A DNA stretch of 64,000 nt from CAZNHL01 sp964572965 (GTDB lineage Bacteria; Bacteroidota; Bacteroidia; Cytophagales; UBA9547): contig CAZNHL010000002.1 in assembly GCA_964572965.1 (NCBI GenBank), forward strand, positions 73,835 through 137,834. The letters run 5' to 3'. Under the pieces are notes generated by a model. The model was not told the origin of the DNA. It did no database searches and saw nothing but the letters and a program-made list of their open reading frames with translations. Below, piece after piece: positions 27,619 to 37,900 of the stretch; the stretch's first letter is position 1, and the number at the start of each line of letters is the position of its first letter. The position numbers and the translations under genes are program-made.

Positions 27619-29275
27619 AAAAATCACCAAAGTATTATTATGGCTTGCAGGAAGTATTGCTGTGCTATTTCTGGCATTAGTAATCTACCTGGCTTGCGTT
27701 GCAATCATGTATCCGCCGGATGTTAGTCAGGAGAAAGACTACACCTTACTGGAACGCATGGAAGTTGCTCCCGACTACTACCAGCTTGGCCGTAGCTGGT
27801 TTCGCAAAAGCAACAGCGGGCTTTGGGAATTATATGCCGAAGGTTCTCCATACGAAAGAGGCGTGATTATTGGAAAACTGACCAAAGAGCTTGTTATCAA
27901 ACAGGAAGATGCTTTTCATGACCAGATCTGCCAGATGGTGCCTTCCCGCTTCTACAGATCATTCCTGAAATACTGTATTGGCTGGTTCAATCGTGACCTC
28001 GACGACAATGTGCCTCTTGAAAACCAATTAGAAATTTACGGTATCTCTCAGTCTGCTTCACCACAGTATGAATACATTGGCTCTAACTACCAGCGTATCA
28101 TGAACTACCATGCGGCCCATGATATTGGCCACGCATTACAAAACCTCGCTTTGGTAGGCTGTACATCTTTTGCAACCTGGAATGGCCGTTCAGCAGACAG
28201 TAGCCTGATTATCGGCAGAAACTTTGACTTCTATGTAGGTGACAAATTCGCTGAAGATAAAATAGTAGAATTTCTTCGTCCAGACAAAGGTTATCCATTT
28301 GCCATGATTACCTGGGGAGGCATGACGGGCGTTACTTCAGGCATGAACCTGAAAGGTGTTACAGTAACAATCAATGCAGCAAAATCACTGATCCCTTCCG
28401 GTTCTGCCATGCCAATTGCTTTGCTGGCCCGTCATATTCTGCAATATGCTTCTAATATTGATGAAGCCATAAAAATTGCGAATGACTACCACACATTTGT
28501 TTCTGAATCAATCATGGTAGGTTCTGCAGCAGATAATCAAACTGTTCTAATTGAAAAAACACCGGAGCAGATTGCTGTTGTAAAACCTGTTCCGAATCAA
28601 AACTACATGATCTGTACCAACCACTATCAAAGTGATTTGTACAAAAATGACACCTACAATCAGGAACAGATCAAGTCAAGCGCCTCTGTATACCGCTACA
28701 AACGTATGCAGGAATTACTTGACAATACACCTAAGAACTCTGTAGAGCAAACAATTGCCATCCTCCGCGACCAGAAAGGATTGAAAGGAAGCAATATTGG
28801 TATGGGTAACGAAAAAGCCGTTAATCAGCTAATTGCACACCATTCTATTGTATTTGAGCCTCAAAAAGGATTAATGTGGATTTCTACTTCACCATGGCAG
28901 CTTGGCGAATACGTAGCCTATGACCTTAACAAAATATTCAGTGAACCTTCACCAAAAATTGGCGCTGATATTACAACAGTACGGTTAAAAGTACAGCCCG
29001 ACAGCTTTTTACAAACACCTGACTTCCAGAACTTCCTCACTTTCAGACAACTTAAAACTGACCTGAAAGCGGGTAAAGAAGTTGACCTGCAAGCACTTAT
29101 AACTTCTAACCCTGAATATTACGACACTTACGTACTGGCAGGGAATGCAGCTTTCAGCAACAAAGACCTTAAGGCTGCAAAAGGCTTTTATCAGACAGCG
29201 TTGACTAAAGAAATTGCAACGCAGGGAGAAAAAACATATATAGAAAATCAGCTCAAAAAATGTGACGCTAAATGA
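27611..29275 (+). CDS. Membrane-anchored C45-family Ntn acyltransferase/hydrolase
   Basis: A 554-residue protein with one N-terminal helix (about 9-31). The C45 (acyl-CoA:6-aminopenicillanate acyltransferase) pattern is visible: YERGVIIGKL, then the nucleophile Cys184 in LVGCTSF, followed by IIGRNFDFYVGD. In these proteins the Cys becomes N-terminal after self-cleavage. The last 100 residues resemble a TPR pair. The family moves acyl groups to amines or alcohols, so it is a good candidate for making the ester between the polyene acid and its alcohol partner. Overlaps neighbours by 8 and 4 bases. Confidence 0.75.
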   Translation: MLKKITKVLLWLAGSIAVLFLALVIYLACVAIMYPPDVSQEKDYTLLERMEVAPDYYQLGRSWFRKSNSGLWELYAEGSPYERGVIIGKLTKELVIKQEDAFHDQICQMVPSRFYRSFLKYCIGWFNRDLDDNVPLENQLEIYGISQSASPQYEYIGSNYQRIMNYHAAHDIGHALQNLALVGCTSFATWNGRSADSSLIIGRNFDFYVGDKFAEDKIVEFLRPDKGYPFAMITWGGMTGVTSGMNLKGVTVTINAAKSLIPSGSAMPIALLARHILQYASNIDEAIKIANDYHTFVSESIMVGSAADNQTVLIEKTPEQIAVVKPVPNQNYMICTNHYQSDLYKNDTYNQEQIKSSASVYRYKRMQELLDNTPKNSVEQTIAILRDQKGLKGSNIGMGNEKAVNQLIAHHSIVFEPQKGLMWISTSPWQLGEYVAYDLNKIFSEPSPKIGADITTVRLKVQPDSFLQTPDFQNFLTFRQLKTDLKAGKEVDLQALITSNPEYYDTYVLAGNAAFSNKDLKAAKGFYQTALTKEIATQGEKTYIENQLKKCDAK

Positions 29276-29646
29276 TAGCAGGCATAGGCACTGATATTGT
29301 TGAAGTAGAACGTATAGCCAATAAGCTTGTCAAAGCAAACGGCTTTAAAAACCTGGTTTTCTCTAAAGCTGAAATCGCTTACTGCGAAAGTAAAACCAAT
29401 AAGGCAGAGCATTTTGCTGCAAGATTCGCGGCAAAAGAAGCTTTCCTGAAAGCCATTGGCACCGGGCTTTCTATTGAATTTGATCTGAATGAAATAGAAG
29501 TCCTTAACAAAGAAAGCGGCCAGCCTTATTTTCGTTTTTCAGACGGACTTCAAAGTTGGCTGGCAACCAAAGGCTATAAAAATATTTTAGTAAGTATAAG
29601 CCATACAAAATCAATGGCCTCTGCTTATGTTGTTGTCGAGATTTAA
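29272..29646 (+). CDS. acpS: Holo-ACP synthase
   Basis: A 124-residue AcpS. GTDIVEVERI holds the metal-binding Asp8; FAARFAAKEAFLKAIGTG has the second acidic site; SISHTKSMASA closes the fold. It transfers phosphopantetheine from CoA to the Ser of ACPs. It overlaps the C45 gene by 4 bases (ATGA), so it belongs to the pigment operon and probably serves the ACPs at 7614 and 12702, and possibly the one at 60199. Whether the genome has another AcpS cannot be seen here. Confidence 0.92.
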   Translation: MIAGIGTDIVEVERIANKLVKANGFKNLVFSKAEIAYCESKTNKAEHFAARFAAKEAFLKAIGTGLSIEFDLNEIEVLNKESGQPYFRFSDGLQSWLATKGYKNILVSISHTKSMASAYVVVEI

Positions 29647-29665
29647 GACATAAGACAATAGACTT

Positions 29666-29716
29666 TAGATTTTTAGACATCACTTCTAATATCTAAAATC
29701 TGCTGTCTAAAATCTA
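29666..29716. repeat. Intergenic inverted and direct repeat, TCTAAAATCT type
   Basis: An inverted pair, TAGATTTTTAGACA at 29666-29679 and TGTCTAAAATCTA at 29704-29716, differing by one T, with a second TCTAAAATCT copy between them. It fills most of the 79-base gap between acpS and the ligase. It looks like the simple dispersed repeats found between Bacteroidota genes. It could pair in RNA but has no T-run. Confidence 0.6.
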
Positions 29717-29725
29717 TCATAAAAG

Positions 29726-31027
29726 ATGTTCATTCCGGAAATAGAAAAACAAACACCTGAACAAATCAGGCAATACCAGGCACAGAAACTACAGGAGCAA
29801 CTTCTGTACCTGCAGGCCAATTCCCCTTTTTATAAGAAGCTATTCAACGAACATCATATTGACATCAGCCAGATTAAAACTCTGGACGACCTGACCCAAA
29901 TCCCTCCTACCACTAAACTCGATTTGCAGGAGCAGAACTGGGAGTTTCTTTGTGTTGACAAAAAACAGATAGCAGACTATACAACTACTTCCGGAACTTC
30001 GGGCAGACCGGTAACTATTGCTCTGACTGATAAAGACGTTGACAGACTTTCATATAACGAATATATTTCATTTGCATGCGCCAACGGGACCGCTGACGAC
30101 ACTTACCAGCTCATGGTAACTATTGACAGGCAGTTTATGGCCGGCATGGCCTACTGGCAGGGATTGAGACAATTAGGCGCAAGTGTGATCCGTACAGGTC
30201 CGGCTACGCCAGCTTTGCAGTGGGAAAGTATTCTCCGCTATGAGCCAACAACCATTGTTGCTGTTCCTTCCTTTATCGTAAAGCTAATTGATTACGCTAA
30301 AGAACATGGCATTGACCTTGCAAACTCTTCTGTAAAAAAGGCGGTTTGTATCGGTGAAAATATCAGAAATCAGAATTTCACACTGAATAAGCTGGGTGAA
30401 AAAATAGTTTCTCAGTGGAACCTGCAATTGTTCTCCACTTATGCTTCTACAGAAATGCAGACAGCATTTACAGAATGTGAACACGGTAAAGGCGGCCATC
30501 ACCACCCCGACTTGCTTATTGTTGAGTTTCTGGATGAAAACAACCAACCTGTTAAAGAAGGAGAAACAGGTAAACTAACCATCACTAATCTTGGTGTTGA
30601 AGGCATGCCTCTGCTTCGCTACAAAACAGGAGATTTATGCACTTATTACTACGACAAATGTGCTTGTGGCAGAAACACCCTGCGCGTGAGTCCGGTAATA
30701 GGCCGCAAAAACCAGATGATCAAATACAAGGGAACAACGATTTTCCCTCAGGCAATTTTTGACCTGTTACAAGGAATTACCGAAGTACAGGATTATGTAT
30801 TGGAAGTACGCCTGAACGATTTTGAGACAGATGAAGTAATCCTTTATCTGGCTGTTATTACTCCTACTGATGAATTCAAAGACAAAATACGTTCTCAGAT
30901 CCAGTCAAAATTACGCGTAGTACCACAAATTCATTATACTACTTTACCTGAAATCCTGAAAATGCAAATGCCACCTGAAAAAAGGAAACCAAGCAAATTT
31001 TTGGATAACAGGGTTTTAAGTTCATAA
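29726..31027 (+). CDS. PaaK-like acyl-adenylate ligase, probable coumarate activator
   Basis: A 433-residue AMP-forming ligase of the phenylacetate-CoA ligase type. The P-loop TTSGTSGRPV is near 90, STYASTEMQ is the adenine-contacting block, YKTGD the hinge Asp, and CACGRN a Cys pair as in PaaK. The final Lys region (PEKRKPSKF) is present. In flexirubin-type pathways such an enzyme activates 4-coumarate as CoA or ACP thioester. Last gene of the locus, followed by a terminator at 31033. Confidence 0.82.
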   Translation: MFIPEIEKQTPEQIRQYQAQKLQEQLLYLQANSPFYKKLFNEHHIDISQIKTLDDLTQIPPTTKLDLQEQNWEFLCVDKKQIADYTTTSGTSGRPVTIALTDKDVDRLSYNEYISFACANGTADDTYQLMVTIDRQFMAGMAYWQGLRQLGASVIRTGPATPALQWESILRYEPTTIVAVPSFIVKLIDYAKEHGIDLANSSVKKAVCIGENIRNQNFTLNKLGEKIVSQWNLQLFSTYASTEMQTAFTECEHGKGGHHHPDLLIVEFLDENNQPVKEGETGKLTITNLGVEGMPLLRYKTGDLCTYYYDKCACGRNTLRVSPVIGRKNQMIKYKGTTIFPQAIFDLLQGITEVQDYVLEVRLNDFETDEVILYLAVITPTDEFKDKIRSQIQSKLRVVPQIHYTTLPEILKMQMPPEKRKPSKFLDNRVLSS

Positions 31028-31032
31028 AAAAA

Positions 31033-31055
31033 GGGAGCGGTTTAAAATCGCTCCC
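31033..31055. terminator. Bidirectional terminator after the pigment locus
   Basis: GGGAGCG and CGCTCCC arms with a 9-base loop, flanked by seven A on one side and seven T on the other. It serves the ligase gene (plus) and the converging DUF3857 gene (minus). Confidence 0.88.
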
Positions 31056-31077
31056 TTTTTTTATGAACTTGTTTTTA

Positions 31078-33057
31078 CTATTTCTTCTCTAATACCACAG
31101 CCACTTTATTGAAATCAGCTGCTGCGTTGATCACCTTTCTGAATTTCTCATAATCAGCCAAAGGATAAGCAATCTGAGCATAGTACTCTTTAACAGAAAC
31201 GACCACCTTACCTCCTTCTATTTTATAATCAGAATAGAAACCTGCTGTCTTTTTCCCATCATTCTCCAAGAAAACATCAAACTTAAGTTTTTCCAGATTG
31301 GTTGCTTTGTACCCGGTAGGAATAGGCATTGTAATAGTTCTCAGGTAAGTTCTGTTGAAGTCATTTTCAACAGGCATCTTTCTTTCTTTATCCTGATACA
31401 TTTCAGCCTGAGGGCCAATCATATTGCCGATGTTTACCAAAAACTTATTACCGGCTTTACTTACAAAACCTTCGTTCTTGATTTTCATATTCACTATCAA
31501 TGGATTGATACCAAAGTTTGCTATTCCGGTATTGGAAATTTCTTTTGAAAGAATTTCAGCATTAGGAGAAATAAAATTTAATAAAGCTTTATCTAACTCA
31601 GCCTTTTGGTTTTCCTCAACAAAATCATATAATGGCTGGTAATTCTGTGCATAATAACCCCATAGCTCACGCTTAACAGTCAAAGAAGCCTCATCTATAT
31701 CGTCACCGGCCAGAACAACTTCTACATCCAGCTTCTCTCCTGTTTTGTCGGCAGGCAAGGCATCAATAAATTTCACTTTACCTAAACCTGTCGTATATCC
31801 GCCCATTTCTACAGGCTTAATAAACAGTGCATTATTATAGCTCCAGTAAAAAGGAATATATCCAAGACGAGATAGCAGATCAGTTGTTGCTACATAGTTA
31901 TTGATATTCGGGAAAAACAGCAGGTATTCATCAAGGAAGTTGTATGCCTGGTAATCTGTCCTGAACCTTGCTTCATTACGTGATGAAGTCAATACAAGCT
32001 GGTTTTCAATTTTAAGCTCATTATATACTGCTGCAAAAAGGATAGTCATACCTTTCTGATTAGCATATTTGTTCTTTAAAATGGCTTCAACATTCTCAAC
32101 ACCTTCAATATTTGCGTTTACTACAGCATAATTGGATTTAAGAAAATCTTCTACAGCCCTTACCTTTTTCTCTTCTGAATCAGCAGCATTTATTTTCATT
32201 GACTTAACAAGCTTTGCCACACCTGACTTCGCGCCTTTAGACAAAGGTGCATAAATCATTTTGTACAATGATTCAGATGCTTCACTATAAGTATGCAGCT
32301 CTTTTTTACCATATCTGGCAACATACTTCAGTTTATACTGAACCTGCATCAGGTTAGGTTTGTACAAACTCCACACTTCATCTTTCAAACCTTTGATAGC
32401 ATCTTTACGTGCAGAAAGCACATATTTTTCGGTATTGGTAGTATCAACTGTTAATGTCGGAAAACCATTTAAGCTGCTTGCTTCAAAAGTGAATGACTTT
32501 GGCGCTATAATTTCAAAAAGCACATCCCTTTTATCATATTCATTCTGAATAAAGTAAACAGAACCGGTATAAGCCGGGCGCGTTCTCCATAAATGATAAT
32601 ATTCAATCTCACTACCCAGGTCAATTCCTTCAATAGCAAAATACTTGTAAGTACGGCCTGACCTTTCATCTTTTGCCTCTTTGATGTCTTTGTCATTCAG
32701 TTCGGTCACTTTACCTTTACTGGTAATTACACGAACCTTATTCAAAATCAGGTCATTCAGGTTTTGAAGCGGCAGGTATAGTTTATTGTTTGCATTGATG
32801 GCATCGTCGCTGTTCACTCTGATGATTTTATGCACCAAAACATACTCCTCCAATTCATCTTTAGAGTTGTAGGCAAACTCAACAACCTTTGTATCCTTCA
32901 ACACCAATTCCGGTTTCTGAGCATCCTCTGCACTTACTTTATGTAATACAGGTTTTGCTTCCCACTGATAGGATTTATACTTTATTGCCTGTGAAACTCC
33001 CTCGGAAAAAAGAGCCAGCAAAAGAAACGCAGTAAACAAATAGGTTAACTTATTCAT
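31078..33057 (-). CDS. Secreted DUF3857 protein with degenerate transglutaminase domain
   Basis: A 659-residue protein with a signal peptide (1-22, ending VSQ-A). N-terminal DUF3857 is marked by ELEEYVLVHKIIRVNSDDA and AIEGIDLGSEIEYYHLWR. The central transglutaminase-like part has YANQKGMTILFAAVYNEL at the place where active members have GDCKD, so the catalytic Cys is missing, and the His and Asp motifs are not recognisable. It is probably structural, or has lost crosslinking or peptidase activity. It lies one base after its paralogue at 33059 in the same operon. Confidence 0.78.
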   Translation of the reverse strand: MNKLTYLFTAFLLLALFSEGVSQAIKYKSYQWEAKPVLHKVSAEDAQKPELVLKDTKVVEFAYNSKDELEEYVLVHKIIRVNSDDAINANNKLYLPLQNLNDLILNKVRVITSKGKVTELNDKDIKEAKDERSGRTYKYFAIEGIDLGSEIEYYHLWRTRPAYTGSVYFIQNEYDKRDVLFEIIAPKSFTFEASSLNGFPTLTVDTTNTEKYVLSARKDAIKGLKDEVWSLYKPNLMQVQYKLKYVARYGKKELHTYSEASESLYKMIYAPLSKGAKSGVAKLVKSMKINAADSEEKKVRAVEDFLKSNYAVVNANIEGVENVEAILKNKYANQKGMTILFAAVYNELKIENQLVLTSSRNEARFRTDYQAYNFLDEYLLFFPNINNYVATTDLLSRLGYIPFYWSYNNALFIKPVEMGGYTTGLGKVKFIDALPADKTGEKLDVEVVLAGDDIDEASLTVKRELWGYYAQNYQPLYDFVEENQKAELDKALLNFISPNAEILSKEISNTGIANFGINPLIVNMKIKNEGFVSKAGNKFLVNIGNMIGPQAEMYQDKERKMPVENDFNRTYLRTITMPIPTGYKATNLEKLKFDVFLENDGKKTAGFYSDYKIEGGKVVVSVKEYYAQIAYPLADYEKFRKVINAAADFNKVAVVLEKK

Positions 33058-33058
33058 C

Positions 33059-34990
33059 TTAATTCTTCTTTAAAATAATGGACTCGTTGTAATTCTTTTT
33101 CAGTTTTTTGGCCAGTGTATTCCACTTGGCGAAATCGCTTTGCGGCAAAATCAACATTTGTTCTTTCAGAACAGACTTCTGATATACTTTATTCCCTTTC
33201 TGCGAGTAACTGATCTCGAACGAGAACTTGTCATAATCGTAACGATCGCTAGGTGGCAAATATTCCACATGATACCCTGCCGGGATCTCTAACTCCAACT
33301 CTACCCGGCAAAGGCCATAAAAATCCTTTTTCACGTCAACCGTACGTTGGTCTTCCAGTTTCGAATCCAGAATAAACTTTATAAGATTCATGTTTACAAA
33401 AAGTGAATTGTCTGTGTTATAGACGTAATCAACTATCTCATAATCATAATTTATGACCCACTTTTTGTCTTTATTCCGTTCATTTTTCTGAACCAGGTTT
33501 TTGTAAAAGAATTTGTTACTTCCCAGCAATAGCAACGAATTGTAAAAATCGGCCGAGTCTTCTCCTGTAAAGCGTTTCCATGTAGAATAATAATGCATTT
33601 TATAGTACCCGCTCAGGCTCATTTCTGATTTACCAACCAGTTTATCTCCCGATATTTTGGCAGTTATCTTTTGAGACAACACAGAAGAATCGGCACTCAT
33701 AATCGGCACTTCTTTTATCTCAAAGTTATTGGAGTCGATACCGATAAGCGCTTCTTTTCCCTGAATAAACTCAGAAGGGAAACCAAACTTGCACCAGTAA
33801 CTTGTTCCGTCAAGGAAATAATATTGTTTAGAAGGGCTTATATAAGTCGCAATCATATGATTATCCACTGCCGGTGTCGGAACATCGTTGTAGCGATACG
33901 GAATATCGTTTGTTCCAATCCAGGTATGGTAAGCAGGAATATTAACAGACTTCAGCATTGTAACAATCAGGTTAGCCATGTCTTTACAGTCACCAAAACG
34001 CTTATCGCAAACATAAGAAGCGCCTCTTGGGACAAAACCGCCCAAACCATCTTCAAATGCTACGTAACGGATCTTATCCTGAACCCAATAGTAAATGGCT
34101 TTTACCTTTTCCAGTTCTGTTTTTTTGCCCTGTACCAATGAATCTGCAATCTGCTTCAGGTTTTTAAGATCGCCCTGATCCATTTTCTTTATCAGGCTGT
34201 AGTACCAGGCATATAAATCAGCAGGACCTGACAAAATCTTCTTTGTTTCACCTCCTGTTTTGTAGCTTTTAATGTAATATATTAAATGAGGCAGGTAATA
34301 TTTATAGTTTGGCGCATCACTATAATAAGACCGTGCTGCTACGTTCAATGCTGTAACGGAATAGATTTTTCTGCCTTTCTCCTCTTTTATAATTAATCGT
34401 ACTTTATTGGTATCGACATTGAAAAACTTAAAACCAAGTTCAATGTCTTTGTCTGCTGTAATCACCAGCTCATACTTTTCGCAAGGAAAAAAATTACTCA
34501 GTGTAAAACTCCCTAAGAAACGTGGTTCATGAAATACCAATTGATACTCCTCTGATTTTTTTGCTCCAACCTGTAAAGAGGGATAAAAAAAGTCGTAAGC
34601 TTTTGTATCCTGATGAAAAACAGCACCGTCAAGTACATCTCTCTCAGTAAATTTTGCGACTTTAATTTCTTTGTACTTTTTTTCTGCCGGTACCCAGGTT
34701 GACGCTTTCAGGTCACTGACGCTTATAAATGAGTTAAACTCAACAGAACTTTTACTATCCTGAATTGCAGTAGAATTCAACAACATTTCCTCTTCACTGT
34801 GGCGTTCAGTTGCGGAAAGTTTTCCCTTTTGTAAGGAGATATTAACCTCATTTTTAGTAAACAGTACAACTTTTGAATTATTAGGGTATTTCGTTTTCAT
34901 AGCAGCCAGCTCAGCATCCGGCTGCCCCAACACTACTCCCCCCTGCAAACAAAGTATTCCAACAACAACATTCTTAATAATTTTTATCAT
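33059..34990 (-). CDS. Secreted DUF3857-transglutaminase protein, active triad kept
   Basis: A 643-residue protein with a signal peptide (1-22). DUF3857 occupies about 50-260. The transglutaminase-like domain keeps Cys335 in RFGDCKDMANL, His378 in VDNHMIATY and Asp394 in FLDGTS. Such proteins are secreted to the periplasm in Bacteroidota; their substrates are not known. It overlaps the upstream TPR/MORN gene by 4 bases and is one base from the degenerate paralogue downstream. The pair looks like an ancient duplication with one inactive member. Confidence 0.8.
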   Translation of the reverse strand: MIKIIKNVVVGILCLQGGVVLGQPDAELAAMKTKYPNNSKVVLFTKNEVNISLQKGKLSATERHSEEEMLLNSTAIQDSKSSVEFNSFISVSDLKASTWVPAEKKYKEIKVAKFTERDVLDGAVFHQDTKAYDFFYPSLQVGAKKSEEYQLVFHEPRFLGSFTLSNFFPCEKYELVITADKDIELGFKFFNVDTNKVRLIIKEEKGRKIYSVTALNVAARSYYSDAPNYKYYLPHLIYYIKSYKTGGETKKILSGPADLYAWYYSLIKKMDQGDLKNLKQIADSLVQGKKTELEKVKAIYYWVQDKIRYVAFEDGLGGFVPRGASYVCDKRFGDCKDMANLIVTMLKSVNIPAYHTWIGTNDIPYRYNDVPTPAVDNHMIATYISPSKQYYFLDGTSYWCKFGFPSEFIQGKEALIGIDSNNFEIKEVPIMSADSSVLSQKITAKISGDKLVGKSEMSLSGYYKMHYYSTWKRFTGEDSADFYNSLLLLGSNKFFYKNLVQKNERNKDKKWVINYDYEIVDYVYNTDNSLFVNMNLIKFILDSKLEDQRTVDVKKDFYGLCRVELELEIPAGYHVEYLPPSDRYDYDKFSFEISYSQKGNKVYQKSVLKEQMLILPQSDFAKWNTLAKKLKKNYNESIILKKN

Positions 34991-37900
34991 TTCCCGATTC
35001 CGTATACTTTGTCTGAATAATAAGTGACTTTTTTAGTCAATACGCCTGCTTCATTATAATAAAAGGCATTCCCTTCCAATGAATCATAAATGCGGTTAAC
35101 AGAACTCATAACTTTACCATTTGGATGGTATTTCACTGTTCTGCCATTAGGAAGTCCGTAAACGTAATTTGATTGCAAAAACAAAGTCCCGTCAGGATAG
35201 TATTCTTTGTAAACCCCATTCAGTTCATCGTTGATGTATATACCATCTTTCCACAGCTTTCCGTTAGAGTGAAAACGTTGGTACTTACCGACATAATACC
35301 CTTTATCAATAGTAAATTCAACAGCCACGTTACCGTTTGAGTAAAACGTTTTTACAGCGGCAGTCTCGTTTACAACGGGAATTGGTGTTTTAAGTTTTTT
35401 ATCTGCACCCTCATAGGTATAAGAAAGCAGTTTACCTTTTTTATAGTAACGCACAATAACAGTCTGGCCGTCCTGTCCATACTGAATCCTCTCACCTTCC
35501 AGCTCACCGTTTTTATAGGTAGATGTTTCGTGAAGTGCCCCAGTTTCAAAATACAATTTATAAGCGCCTGTAAGCTTATCATCTTTATAAAACTCCACCT
35601 CTTTTTTCTTACCGTTGGGGAAGTAGTCTACCCAAACACTGTCTTTGTTTCCATATTTATAGAAACCTTCTGTTTTGATTTTGCCATTCTCGTCGTTCCA
35701 AACCCATTTCCCGATACGCTGATCATTAAAGTAAGCTCCTTTGCATGACACAGAACCATCGTAATTATACCAGATAAAATCACCGTATGCATCTCCTTCT
35801 GTATAATGGCCTACAAAAGACTTTTTCTTATTATTAAAGCGCTTAACAAATTCTCCATTAAGGTTTTCAATTCTATTACTGTCAAAAACAACTGTACCTG
35901 TAGAATCATACCCCTTAAATCCGGTAACCATATCTTTGTCATATATCCACTCTTCATTAAGCCTGCCTTTTTGTGAATACGATTTTTTCGCGCCATTCAG
36001 TTTTCCTGCAATAAAAAATGCCTCATACGACTTGGTACCATCAAGGAAATATTTATACCATGTCCCTACTTTTTTACCTTTCTGAAACCAACCTTCCTCT
36101 GCTGGTTTTTCATTAATATGAAATGTTTTATAATACCCTTCTGCTTCATCAGCCTCATAGTTCATTTCTTTATAAAGCTTTCCATTTGGTAAATAGTAAA
36201 GTCCCGGACCTGACAATTGATCTTTTTTGTAGGTTGTCTGAGAAGCTAAAGCGCCATTCTGATCATAGTTTTTCCAAACCCCTTCAGTTTTCCCTGCAAT
36301 AATTTTGCCTTCTGATTTTAATGTACCGTCTTCATAAAAAGCCTTATAATCCAATGTACTTCCTTTACGGGTTGTATTATAAATCTCTTTACCATCACTG
36401 GTATAGCAGATATGGGTTGCCAGATCTCCTTTTACATAGGTTTGCTTTTGGTACAATTTACCTTCTGCGGTATATGTTTTAACCTCTCCGGCAAGCTTGC
36501 CCTTTTCGTCGTAAGTACCTTCTGATTGAATTACACCATCTTCATAATACCTCTTATATGGACCAACCAATATGTCCATTTTGTAAGTAGCAACCACACT
36601 CAGCTGCCCATTGTCATAATATCCTTTGTTTACTCCATTAAGCTTATCTGCGGTATATATTCCTTCCTCTTTCAATACCCCGTTTTTATGGTAGAGCTTG
36701 AATACACCTTCTTTTATACCATTGCGAAGGGTAATCTCTCTCAATATTTTACCATCAGCACTATATTCTTTGAAGTCCTTATCAAACTTGCCCTGAGTAT
36801 AATTGCATTCATATTTATGTGCTCCGTTTTTATGGAAAGTTATTTCCTGACCCTCTTTTACACCATTCTTATAGTTTTCGTCCGTCATTACTTTTCCATA
36901 AGGATAATAATCCGTCACCTTTCCTTCTTTTTTACCGTTAACAAAGTTGGCCTGATAACTGTTATACCCCCATTTGTTCAAACCTATATAGTTGCCGTCA
37001 AGATTACCTTCTGAAAATTCAGCTTTCTCGTATAATTTCCCGCTTTCTCTTGAATAAAATTCCCATAGTCCGGTTCTTTTCCCTGCTTTGTTAAAAACGC
37101 CTTTTGAAGAAAAATATGCATTGGTATGGAAAAAGATCCAGTTACCTGAAAAATCAGTTTCTGTGCTTGTCTCAGGAGCTATGGCCTCAATCATGCCACT
37201 GGCATAGAAATAAAGCTTCACTTTTTTATCTTTTTCGCCATTGACATCAAGCTTAACAATACAATGACTTGCATACCACTCTTTGCCTAACCATCCGGCA
37301 AATACTTTAACCCTGGCCTGATTCTTTAAAACTATTTTTGCTGCACCCTCATTTGTTGTAGACTGAACCAGGTAATAACTGAACGGTTCAAACAAATTCT
37401 GTTTCTGGATATTCAGATACAATGGCACGTAAAATTTTGACCAGAAACCTTCATTACCCGGCTCCTGCCTCAATTTTGAGATAAGTACATCTGCTTGTTT
37501 TATTAAGTTAAAAGTAACCTTAGAATTTGTTTTATACTTAGGGCTCAATGCCATTTTGTTAGAAAGGATTAAATCCAGTTCATCAAAATCTTCTGCTCCT
37601 TCAGGGCTAAGTACAACACCGGTTGGCGTACCTTCATACGATTTGGTACAATAGTCTTCGATAACAGACAATATCTTTAGCGCACGGTCAGAACCCGGGT
37701 TCACCAAAACAGCTGTATAATATGACAGTAATGCCTGAGTAGGTTTATTTTCTTCAGCAGCCACCTGCCCTAAACCAAAATGACTCAATGCATCTTCCGG
37801 ATTTAAATTCAAAGCCAGTTTATAATACTTAATGGCTTCTGCCGGTTTTTTCATTGCTTTATAGACATAACCTTTATGGTAATACCCCGCATAGTAATAG

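Noticed and set aside
33671..34141. 156-codon open frame opposite the active DUF3857 gene
   Set aside because: Antisense shadow of a protein with an intact catalytic triad; no signal, motif or start context.
36526..37014. 162-codon open frame on the plus strand inside the TPR/MORN gene
   Set aside because: It lies wholly within the long repeat gene on the other strand, and its hydrophobic translation is the antisense of the Lys/Tyr/Gly repeats. No promoter or family motif.
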